Part shown: piece after piece, positions 1-9,139 of the stretch
How positions within the stretch are numbered: position 1 is the stretch's first letter
Layout: every line of letters starts with the position of its first letter
Source of the DNA: Apoda limacodes
Lineage: Eukaryota > Arthropoda > Insecta > Lepidoptera > Limacodidae
Assembly: GCA_946406115.1 (NCBI GenBank)
Contig: OX291551.1
Location: forward strand, 744,001-808,000
Direction: 5' to 3'
DNA length: 64,000 bases
The notes under the pieces: model-generated
What the model saw: only the letters and a program-made list of their open reading frames with translations
What the model was told of the DNA's origin: nothing
Database searches by the model: none
Made by a program: the position numbers and the translations under genes

Positions 1-1022
1 ACATTTTAAGTCATTTAATGGCTATGTGTGCACGTTTGTGTGAAGTGCCCTCTCGCATTTGGATCGGTCGCGGATGGATGAATGGATGGTGGATTGCAGC
101 GGGTTATTAAAAATTATATCAATATAGAGTGTTAGGATAGTGGGAGTATAAAGAATATAGATTAGGGTGGTAAATATATATTTTTTTTCATACAAAAAAA
201 AACTAAAAACGCGTTATCATTATCCCGATAAGTCGCGTAGTCGTCGCCTTAAATCACCTCGCTAAGCCGCATAGTAGTATGTAGTAATTGTTTGATTTTA
301 ATTGATGGGCAATGTCAAACTGTCACGCTGTCACCGGCTAGGCGATTGCCTACATCTATGCTAATAAGTTTCACGTCCATTACATAACATTTTCATTACT
401 GCGTGCAATAATAGTGGCGTTTTGTTGACCAACATAATGTACATAATGCGGTAATCCTACCAAAGATAATAAATCAAGATTTGTACTGTGTTATACAGAA
501 TTTATGTCTTTTTAACTTGGCAGGATTATGACATTAAACGCATTGAAGCAGTAAACAAAACGCACCTATAGTTGTGTACTATCAAATACCTATGCGCGTG
601 GAATGGTATCGGTAATGGACATCAAAACAAATCCCACTGAAGTAGAAAATCGCCATGAGGATTTAAACTGCCAAATACGACGTGACGTTACCAATGTGAC
701 AGTGGCGTGAGTAAATAAATAATGTGCTAAATAAATAAACAGTAAAATTAGTGTTTGAACCAGTGTTCCTAAATAGTAAGTCTGCGTATAGATATCTCCA
801 AGTCTTAAACCAGACTTAATTATCAGCATCATGAAACACAAGAATATTCTGCCCGTCCAGTGTGCGCGAATACCGAAACGCTGACTTTAGTGTAAAGTGG
901 ATAGGGCGGGCCGTGTATAATGGATATGTGCAAAAAATATTTCAATAAATAAATGTAAGTACATATATAATAATGTAATATCTTATATGAAATATTAAAT
1001 GTACGCGTTCCACTACTAACCT
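1..1022. other. AT-rich non-coding sequence
   Basis: I see no supportable gene here. The only open frame (590-841, minus) has no recognisable domain. The sequence is AT-rich with short homopolymers. The motif TAATGTAATATCTT near 971-984 recurs just after the foldback element, at about 1155-1168. Confidence 0.6.
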
Positions 1023-1149
1023 AAAAATAATAAAACGGGATTAAACGCGTCGTTATTTGGTGTCCAAGGCTGGTGTAACCCAATCGAAACGTCGGGAAAA
1101 AAGGTATTTTGCCAAATAACCACGCGTTCAATCCAGTTTTATTATTTTT
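1023..1149. repeat. Foldback (inverted-repeat) element, 127 bp
   Basis: Two 38-bp arms, 1023-1060 and 1112-1149, are reverse complements with three mismatches and enclose a spacer of about 51 bp. The whole unit can fold into a long hairpin. This is the structure of a small MITE or foldback element. The core of the arm, AACGCGTCGTTATTT, also occurs at about 23225-23239 without a partner arm, so the motif is probably repetitive in this genome. The family is not identified. Confidence 0.8.
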
Positions 1150-1720
1150 GCATTAATGTAATATCTTGTTTAGAAAAGGTGATAAACTTTGAAACACGCC
1201 AAATTTCTGTAATTCGCTTACTTTCGCATATATCGTATTTATTATCTTATTAAATTCATGGATAGTATGGATGGTTTTAAGTTTATATAGGTAAATGTAT
1301 GTACATTTGATTGTGCAATAATATAATTATGATGGCGCTAATGTCACTAGTACTATTAAATATCAGAATACTCTTAAATATCTAGATTCCTTCCACAATT
1401 GACGATATTTGACGCTTTTGACGCAGCGGCTGCGGCGGCGGCGCTACAAGTATGATTATGCTCGACCATTCTTTGTTGCCATTTGATCTTCTTTATTTGC
1501 TGGCGCCAGAACGAGTTGGCGGAAGGGGCCGTGGGCGCGCAGGAGACGAGCGCCCTGCTCGTCCGTCGATCCTAAGAAACCATTCGGTTATTTCCGTTCC
1601 TGGTGGCCGGTGATCAACGCACATAAGAAATGTGTATGTGCTGTTTTTTACAGTTATCTTGAACGGAGCGTAAAAATTATGCTTTAGTTTTATTTTTTAC
1701 TAAATAATTGTTTAGTGCAG
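1150..1720. other. Non-coding; primer-binding-site-like motif at 1501
   Basis: There is no gene. At 1501-1512 the sequence TGGCGCCAGAAC has the TGG(C)GCC form of an LTR-retrotransposon primer-binding site. A purine-rich run, GGAAAGGGGAG, lies at 1722-1732 at the start of the LTR-like repeat that follows. A short internally deleted LTR element would explain both, but I could not find a matching LTR to the left of the motif, so this stays tentative. Confidence 0.3.
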
Positions 1721-2692
1721 TGGAAAGGGGAGCATGCTGTTGTAACGCCCCCCCCCTTTTAATGTTCCAAATTATAGATATATTAATAAGATAATAAAGT
1801 ATTTTAGGCAACCTCGAGCCCACCATCACTCAACGAGAGAAATCAAAAGAATCTAATAAAACAAAATTGATGTAGATAATTATCTTATTTGGCTAAGCGT
1901 GATCATCAAAAGTGGTAGTACCCGAAAACCGTTGTGTTAAATAAGTAGTAAACCCAGTTGTTTTAGAGGTACGTCAGAGTATTATAGCAATCAATAGTAT
2001 AGTAACCAATAAGCATAAAAGAAATTAATCGAGAAAATAAATATAGCAAAATCTACGATAATAATAATGCCTACTTTTGAATTTTAACCATTTTTAAAGT
2101 CAGTACAATACCTAAACAACGCATATACTCGAATATCAAAACTAAAGGACACAAGTACCAAAAAGTTATATGATTTTGCTGTCATCCCTACACAAAACAC
2201 TTCCACATTTGAAAGTAAAATACATACGAATGCTAACTCCATTCGTATTGTAGAGTGGGAACTAGGTAGCTAAGCGTTCAGGACTTGCGACCTGAAAGTA
2301 GGTTAACGGGGCGCCCCCTTACAATGTACATTAGCGCTCACCTACACTAGCTAACCAGCCAAAATAGTAAAATCCTACTAACGCTGCTAAGGATGGACAT
2401 GGATTACACATAGTAATTACTGTATCTCTTGGGAGACCTACTTCTTTAGTGGGCTATATAATTATTATGGCTGGTATAATCTTAGTACCCACTTCCACTT
2501 TTATAGAAGATTTATCTTTACCTAGCTGAAAATGTCCTAGAAACAAGGTCCGTTAATATATTCCTTCCTACTGAGGTGATTGAGATTTCTTTCTAACATA
2601 AATTTCTAACCGGCAAAAGCGGGCCCGTCATTTGGATGTTTTAACATTAATTTAGATATTTTTAAAACACAACCTAAAGGATTTCACAACGA
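1721..2692 (+). repeat. LTR-like interspersed repeat, copy 1
   Basis: About 970 bp aligns along its length, with small indels, to 36374-37317 in the same orientation. It begins TGGAAAGGGGAGCATGC, then TTGTAACG and a C-run, and shared sequence stops after TTTCACAACGA. A 246-bp related insertion at 63456-63701 (minus) shares the first 165 bp or so. A TG start, a purine/C-rich head and no ORF fit a solo LTR or a non-autonomous LTR element. Positions 2267-2296 hold a tRNA-like hairpin (separate entry). The ends are approximate. Confidence 0.65.
2267..2296 (+). other. tRNA-like A box plus anticodon-arm-like hairpin (relic)
   Basis: TAGCTAAGCG (2267-2276) fits the RNA polymerase III A-box consensus TRGCNNARNG. 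It is followed directly by a perfect 6-bp stem TTCAGG/CCTGAA (2277-2282 with 2291-2296) around the loop ACTTGCGA. The D arm is too short for a tRNA and no convincing B box follows, so this is not a working tRNA. The same block is conserved at 36898-36927 in the second repeat copy. It may be a tRNA- or SINE-derived remnant. Confidence 0.35.
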
Positions 2693-3032
2693 ACATACAA
2701 TATTTTCACTATAACTTACTAATATAAAAGTATTTACTAATCAGTGATGGTGGTACAATCTGGCTGTAGTTTAATCCCACGTGGTAGCTTCTAGTGACCC
2801 ACAAGCGTAGACTATGGTTTCCTCCTTCTCGGGCGGCGACGGCAATTGAATGTTCTGAATGTATGGGACCACGCACTTTCATCACCACTAACCCCTCTCT
2901 AACAACCTTCTCACCCCACATTTCAAACCCCCCCCCATCCTATTTTTTTAATTAATTTTAAAAAAAGAAAAAGGAATATGTTTTAATTATCATACTAGTT
3001 ATGTTGGTTGGGGTACTATTATAAAGTCCTGG

Positions 3033-4408
3033 AGAAAGCAACTGCTAGAGCAAAATTCCAATTCATCGGCAAAATAGGTGGGCGACTTGCGAGCTATCCT
3101 TCTGGGAGTCGTGCTTTGTGATCGCTTGCTAAAGCTGCCGAGGGGAACTTCTGCCAGTCGTCGTTACCACCACTGCGAAAGACCGATGGTGACTTGGCCC
3201 ATAGTGCAAAAGAGAAAGCCGATCTATTGGGCAGTCTCTTTGCCTCCAACTCGAATATGAACGACGAAGGCGCTGTACCACCTACTTTACCGTGGTGCGG
3301 TAAGACCATGCCGGAAATCTCTATAACACAGCGAGAGGTCCGGCGGGCGTTGTTTTCCCTAGACGTACATAAGTCGAGTGGGCCAGACGGTATACCAGCA
3401 GTGGTGCTTAAGCAGTGTGCTCCTGAGTTATGTCCTGTACTCACGCGCCTCTTCGCGCTTTCCTACCATACTAGGCAATTTCCGTCTTCATAGAAGACTG
3501 CGAATGTGCACCCGGTGCCCAAAAAGGGCGATAGATCAGATCCATCGAATTACAGGCCTATCGCTATTACCTCTCTCCTCTCCAAGGTGATGGAGCGTGT
3601 GATCAACACACAGCTTTTGAGATACCAAGAAAAACATGAACTGATCAGCGACCGTGAATATGGCTTTCGCCACGGTCGCTCCACTGGTGACCTTCTAGTG
3701 TATCTCACACACCGATGGGCACTAGCCATTGAGAGTCAGGGGGAGGCATTGGCATGTAGCCTAGGCATAGCGAAGGCATTCGATTGGGTCTGGCACCGGG
3801 GTCTTCTATCAAAGTTGCCATGTTACGGAGTGCCCGAGGGTTTGTGCACATCAATGATATGTTGGAGATCAACAACATACATTGCTATGCAGATGACAGT
3901 ACTGGAGACGCTTATTACACGGGCCGTGCAAGCATCCCTCGTTCTGTTGTGGAGGAAAAACATGAAGAACTTGTGTCTCAAATCGAGATCGGTCTGTCAA
4001 AGTCTGACTGGGGACTGCCTCCCTGTGTGTGTTCTACCGCTTGTACAATAAGTTGTGTTCTGATGAATAATTCAAAATGATGCCCACGGCTACTTTCTAC
4101 CATCGCACCGCTCGCCATCAGCAGGGAATTCATTCTCACACTTTAGAACCAAAATGGTCGCGTACAGTGCGGTTTCAGAGAAACTTCCTCCCGCGAACGC
4201 TTAGGTTGTGGAATGAGCTCCCTGCCAAGGTTTTCTCTAAGTACTACAGTATGGGGTTCTTCAAAAAAGAAGTTATTAGATTTCTGAAGGGTCGGCAACG
4301 CGCGAGTGATGCCCTTGGTGTTGCAAGCGTCCATAGGCTACGGTGACCGCTTACCATCAGACGGACCGTAGGCTTGTTTGCCACATTAGTGGTATAAAAA
4401 AAAAAAAA
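3033..4408 (+). pseudogene. LINE A copy 1: RT and C-terminal fragment with poly(A) tail
   Basis: Remains of a Jockey/CR1-superfamily LINE ORF2, called LINE A here. The RT starts at KATARAKFQFIGKIGG (about 3033), passes SSGPDGIPAVVLK (3375), the fingers region PVPKKGDRSDPSNYRPIAI (about 3515) and YGFRHGRSTGDLL (3658), and reaches the catalytic box YADD (about 3888). The C-terminal tail ends near 4345, followed by a short 3' UTR and an A-run at 4397-4408. Two internal deletions are visible: one near 3850 removes the segment before YADD, and one near 4013 removes the thumb region. There is an in-frame TAG near 3491. No RNase H domain is present. The copy is 5'-truncated and inactive. Confidence 0.85.
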
Positions 4409-5290
4409 GTGTTCTTAAAGTTCTAAAAAACCCCGGGTAATTTCAAATAAACTAACACAGCATACCATTATAGGGAATACGTGAAAACCAAGACAACTAT
4501 CTTTTATGATTGTTCGAATTTTTATTGTACGAGGCTACCCTAATGGTTGTTAAACGACTCACTTAGGTAAGTTTTGTGGGTATTTTCAATATTATAAAAG
4601 TTCTAATTAACTTAAACTTACGCGGTTATACTCAACATTATAGAATTTCCAATAACAGTAGCATAACTATAACTAAGGCAATAAAATTAATATGAAAAGG
4701 AAACCGCGGATAACAAAACATCTCCTATCTAGAGGGCCTCCGATTTATGTTACGTTTAATTTTCTGAATCAAATCGGGTAAAAGTTAGGAAACTACCTTT
4801 GAAGGGCAAATGATCCTCCAATCAATTTGCTTTCCAAGCAAACATCCAATCACAGTACGTTTTAAAGCATCCATACTCGCGCCACTGGTTCAAAACTTAC
4901 GCAACTTCATTTGGTCTAGAGTTCGAATCCATAAATCGGGAGTTAGATTACTACCTACATTTAACAATTAATTTTGTGTTGATGTTTATTATTCCTAAGT
5001 TTATAATGTAATATTTTACATTTGAGTAGTTGGTATTAATTTTTTTGTTGGCTTCAATACTTTCATAAAATAAATCATAACTTCTCAGCTAATGTATAAA
5101 ATAACTGAACTCGTATATTTAAATGCGCCATTATAATTTAAAGATGCATTTTGCTATAGGTAGTTCGTTTATTGAGAATTGTTTACTAATGTAAATCTTC
5201 GCGCTAAAACTTGAATTAAAACATTGCATTACAAAAATGTTAAGACATAAATATTGGTATCGTCACACTGTTTTAGAAATATACTACTTA
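4409..5290. other. Non-coding; short LTR-end match at 5181-5222
   Basis: There is no ORF of interest. About 42 bp at 5181-5222, containing AAATCTTCGCGCTAAAACTT, matches the right end (element orientation) of the small LTR-like insertion at 63456-63701. This marks another remnant of that family. A GTTCGAATCC box at 4921 has no A box in place and is not a tRNA. Confidence 0.5.
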
Positions 5291-6845
5291 GTTAGTTAGT
5301 TAGTTGGACTTATGGTTTCCGCACTTGGCCTCATAATAGGGCCATTGTACGTAGGTAACCAATACTTGTCATTGGTTACTCATACCATACCAGCTCCATT
5401 CAAAAGTTAAGGGGGCATCTGATGTTATTCAGCGCCTCTCTCATGGTTTGTGGATTCTTAAGGAGCTTTGTCCGTTGGTCGCTCGCGCTTTTGCAATGAA
5501 GAACCACGTGAGACGGTGTCTCCTCGGCTTCCATACAGCCCCTGCATAGAGGACTGTCGGTAACGCCGATATTGAAAAAGTGCCTGTTTAGTGGGCAGTG
5601 ACCTGTTATTATGCCAACTATGTCGCGTAGGTTTTTCCTGCTAAGTTTTAACAGTTTGTGCGACAGATTTGCGTCCAAGGATGTAAGAACATTCTTGGTT
5701 TGTTTGCAGTCTGTCTGTTCTGCCCACTGTTTGTTGTGTTGTTGTAAGGTTCTGTCACGTAAACACGTTTTGAGTTGGATGAATGGTATCGGTACAATTG
5801 GTTCGGGTCCTATTATTTGAGTGCCCGATCCTCTCTTTGCCAACTCATCTGCCGCATCATTGCCTAGAGACCCACTATGACCACGTATCCATTGAACAGT
5901 AACCCGGTTCTTCAATGCAATTTTTTGCAGTTCACAGTGACACTCCAGGATTAGTCCACTGTTGATGCGGTTGTTGTTGAGAGCTTGTAGCACAGAGGCA
6001 CTGTCGGAGATAATGCGTATCGATGCATCGCTTATGCCTCTAGACAAGACCGCTGTTGCAGCACGGGTAATCCCAACACATTCTGCTTGGAAGATGGTGT
6101 TGAGTGCACCCAAGCTCGTTGATATGTTGATGTTCAGTTCATGGGAGAATACCCCTATGCCCGTTCCTGATTCCGTTTTGGAGCCATCGGTGTAGATCCT
6201 GACTTCATGGATGCCGGAGCTATCCTTTTCTTCCTCATGAAGCTGGATACGGTATTTTTTGTCAAAGACGAAGGTTTTTGGGATGATGTCACATATCGCC
6301 TCTATCATCGGAAGCTCGTTTCCTATTGCCTCCTTGAGTCGTGCATGAATGATTCTGCCGTCCCGTTTCCAGAGCCCTACTTTCTCAAGTCGTATGGCTG
6401 CAGCGGCAGCTTCTTGTTGTATAACAAAATGAAGGGGTCTGAGGTTGAGAATGACTTCTAATGCTGTCGTGGGAGTCGTTTTCATACTGCCTGTGGTTAC
6501 TAGGCAGGCAAGACGCTGCAGGCTTTGTAGTTTGTTTTTTACTGTGCTTAACTGAGTTCGGGGCCACCAAACTACTGCACCATATGTTATCATGTGTCGT
6601 ATTATGGCTGTATAAAGCCATAGGGTTATGGATGGCTTAAGGCCCCATTTCTTGCCTATTAGTCTTTTGTATTGCCAGAAGGTTGTACATGCCTTTGTTA
6701 TTTTTGTGCTTAGATGCTTACTCCAATTTAGTTTGTTGTCTAAAATTACCCCAAGGTATTTGACTTCACTTGAAAGGGTAAGCTCAATGTCAAATAGTTT
6801 TGGCACGGTAGTTATTTGAATTTTCTTTTTATTTGTGAAAAGGAC
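5291..6845 (-). pseudogene. RNase H-bearing LINE ORF2, C-terminal part and 3' end
   Basis: A minus-strand frame, 6806 to 5400, encodes 468 residues from the first Met, and the same frame continues upstream to about 6845 (LFTNKKKIQ). It starts at the RT palm end (SEVKYLGVILDNKLNWSKHL), then the RT thumb (WLYTAIIRHMITYGAVVWWP). Next is an RNase HI domain with catalytic-type residues D (IYTDGSK), E (AECVGI), D (ISDSAS) and D (GNDAADELAKRG). A cysteine/histidine motif follows (CPLNRHFF...CRGC...H...C). RNase H points to the I/Loa/R1-like LINE group. The 3' UTR runs to a tetranucleotide tail (GTTA repeats on the plus strand, 5291-5306). It is 5'-truncated, but the remaining frame is open, so this is one of the younger insertions. 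Confidence 0.85.
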
Positions 6846-7089
6846 TAATAAGGAATATACTCCTTAAAAATAACTGTTTGACTGTTAGTACTATGCAAGA
6901 TTTATAGAGGATGTTAGTGGAAATAAGAAAAGGCGGAAAGTATTAAGAATTGCTCTCTGCGCTCTCTCGACACTAACGACAGTCGGTTATTTCATTTGCT
7001 CCTACCAAAATGGGTGTATCCGGAATGTACTAGAACACAGGCTCGTAGGGATAATACTGAGACTTGAATCAAGTCTCAACCAGATCAAG
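6846..7089. other. Short non-coding spacer
   Basis: No coding signal. It contains the small palindrome AAGGAATATACTCCTT at about 6851-6866. The sequence leads into the degenerate 5' part of the ORF1 relic that follows. Confidence 0.5.
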
Positions 7090-7803
7090 CGTCTTGCGGT
7101 GACAGTGAAAACAGTCTAACGCAAGCATTTAAAGAACAACAAGCCCAAACCGTTGCCAGCGTCATGAACTTACGAATTTTGGATTTAAGTTCGATAAATA
7201 GTTATGTGCTGAGAGTCTAACCAAAAAGGCTGACGGCCTAGAAAAGAGAGTAACTGTTCTAGAAAAGAAGTCAGAAGGAGTGTTCTGAACAAAAAGAAAA
7301 TAGTAAGATTATTGATACCGTTCAGCGACTCGAAAATGAACTCAACGATCGCGATCAGGAAACACTGCTAACCGATTTAGAAATTGCCTGCATCCCTGAG
7401 GTCAGTGGTGAAAATATGATCCATCTTGTAACTTTGATAGCTAAATAACATGACGTCAAAATTGAAGACATTGTGAGTATTGACCGGGCTGGACCGAGGC
7501 GCGGCCACTTCGAGGGTGAGGATGCAACACGTCCGCGGCCCATCTCAGTGCAGCTGGCACGGCGCTTGCTGCGTGATCAACTGCTGCGGAGCACACAGGT
7601 GCGTCGCGGTACCGCTGGTTATAACCTTCCCGGTGCGACACGTAAATTTTACATCAATGAACTTTTTTCATATAACAATCCATGAAGCTGAAAAGTTTGG
7701 TTGGAAATACGTGTGGACGCGTGACGGTCGTATTCATGTGCGGCGCCGGCAAGATACTGATGTACGCCGTATAAAATGTGTAACTTATAACAGGACAGGT
7801 TAA
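7090..7803 (+). pseudogene. FP-type (Baculo_FP-like) LINE ORF1 relic
   Basis: The N-terminal part is a degenerate coiled coil (ADGLEKRVTVLEKKSEGVF, about 7222). The RNA-binding core reads DLEIACIPEVSGENMIHLV (7376), then DIVSIDRAGPRRG (7468), RPRPISVQLARRLLRDQLL (7533) and KFYINE (7645). After a frameshift near 7683 it ends with KFGWKYVWTRDGRIHVRR (about 7692). This order is that of insect LINE ORF1 proteins whose C-terminal domain resembles the baculovirus FP protein. In-frame stops (for example TAA at 7445) and the frameshift make it a pseudogene. No ORF2 follows directly, so it is an isolated piece. The left border is uncertain. Confidence 0.75.
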
Positions 7804-8939
7804 AGCAGTAGTGCCCTGTTACCGAATGCACCGGCTAGGTGCTCAGAAGGAGGAGAAAAGATAGAGGGAGTTCAAAGGCGAGTAAAGAAACACTTTTAAG
7901 GGTAAGGCAGGTTATATTAGTATACTCTTTCATTATATAGTAACAGCTTTTAATGCACAATATCCTAATCACATAGGGTGATTCTTAACACTTAAATATC
8001 TAGATCACAGCTACCTAATTCACAATCATATAGGACTACCTAAATAAATAGAAAGATAGCCAAACGCAAGCCTGCCTACACAGATTTTAAGTGTAGTTTT
8101 TAAAGCTTTTATTAGGGAACTAGTACACTCAGGTCTCTTCGGCCTAGAGCCCCAGCACCGCCGTAGAAAGAAGACGCGGATGGGACTGATTTAACGTGGC
8201 CTAACAGCGTGTGGTGAGTAGTGAATATGCCGCCCGTGGCAGGCACAAGCTAAGGCCGCACGTGGCTAGCACAGTGCAAGACCGCACGTGAACGTAGCTC
8301 GCCAGTAGCTTCGGCGTAGAGCAGGTCGCCCCGTAACCTTCGTGTGTAGCGGTTTTCAAGATAGCACCCCTACTGCACAGGCCGAAGGTTTGGAGTCAAG
8401 GAGACTCCGGGTAGGCCGAGGATTTGGAGTTTAGTAGACTCCGGCCTTCCCCAATTAAAGAACAGCAAAGGAGCTGCCGTGCGCTGTCGTTAGACAACAA
8501 ACGTGCATACAAAGACCTCAGTTTAGGCGTAGAGCCGTAGTAAAGCAATATATATACGTAGTATATATATACTAAGAACCGTACGAGGACGGTTTTCTTT
8601 TATAGCATAGAAGTAGATATGCAGCAATTTGTAATTTAATAATAAAATCCGTGAAAATAATTATCAACAAAATTTTTTCACGACTACGTCAAGTATCTAC
8701 GTAAAGTGAACTGTTTTGACTTAGCGATGTCAAACATCTAGAGATTCTTTGATCTCTAAATTTAAATCACCACAGTGGTAATGGACCTAAGAGCGAATGC
8801 CCAGAAACTTCTATCGTTTCCTACATCATCCGGTCCTTTACCGGAGACGGACCACCGGAAACGGTCGTTCCGTTATAAACTGACTTATCTTTTTGGGGAA
8901 GTTACTGTTGGTTAATTTCTGTACTGTGTTTTTAGCTTG
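7804..8939. other. Unassigned non-coding region with internal duplication
   Basis: No gene is supportable. Positions 8110-8540 are more GC-rich than the surroundings and hold two similar 33-bp units, 8379-8411 and 8413-8444, each of the form AGGCCGA(A/G)G...TTTGGAGT...GACTCCGG. This may be the untranslated end of a retroelement, but no coding part is attached. A small hairpin, AACCGT/ACGGTT, lies at 8578-8595 and is followed by a T-rich run. Confidence 0.4.
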
Positions 8940-9097
8940 TCGTATAGTAGAGGTTAAGCTAATTAGATCTGTTGGTTGTGGGTCGAAGCGTGGACTTCAT
9001 CAGTCGAGACCTATCAAGCCTTATGTTGAGGTTCAATGTGTCCTCTTACCATACGGTAATCACTCCCGGTTTCGACCGTGTGGATAATAGAGACATC
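8940..9097 (-). pseudogene. RTE-like LINE endonuclease fragment
   Basis: The stretch around CTCTTACCATACGGTAATC (9043-9061) aligns with 63169-63220 inside a minus-strand RTE-like element, and the alignment continues to the GAGACATC block. It is therefore a short minus-strand piece of the same LINE's endonuclease region, about 160 bp. It sits directly upstream of the TAA microsatellite into which the R4/Dong-like element inserted. Confidence 0.6.
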
Positions 9098-9114
9098 ATT
9101 TTTTTTTTCTTGTT

Positions 9115-9139
9115 TATAATAATAATAATAACAATAATA
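9115..9139. repeat. (TAA)n microsatellite
   Basis: A short, slightly interrupted AAT/TAA repeat, ATAATAATAATAACAATAAT. It directly precedes the R4/Dong-like coding sequence, and the element's other end (11804-11812) reads TATAATAAA, which suggests TAA-repeat target specificity. Confidence 0.8.

Noticed and set aside
1501..1512. Primer-binding-site-like TGGCGCCAGAAC as proof of an LTR element at 1.5-2.7 kb
   Set aside because: No matching LTR precedes it; kept only as a note.
4921..4931. GTTCGAATCC box resembling a tRNA/SINE B box
   Set aside because: No A box at the required spacing and no cloverleaf can be drawn.
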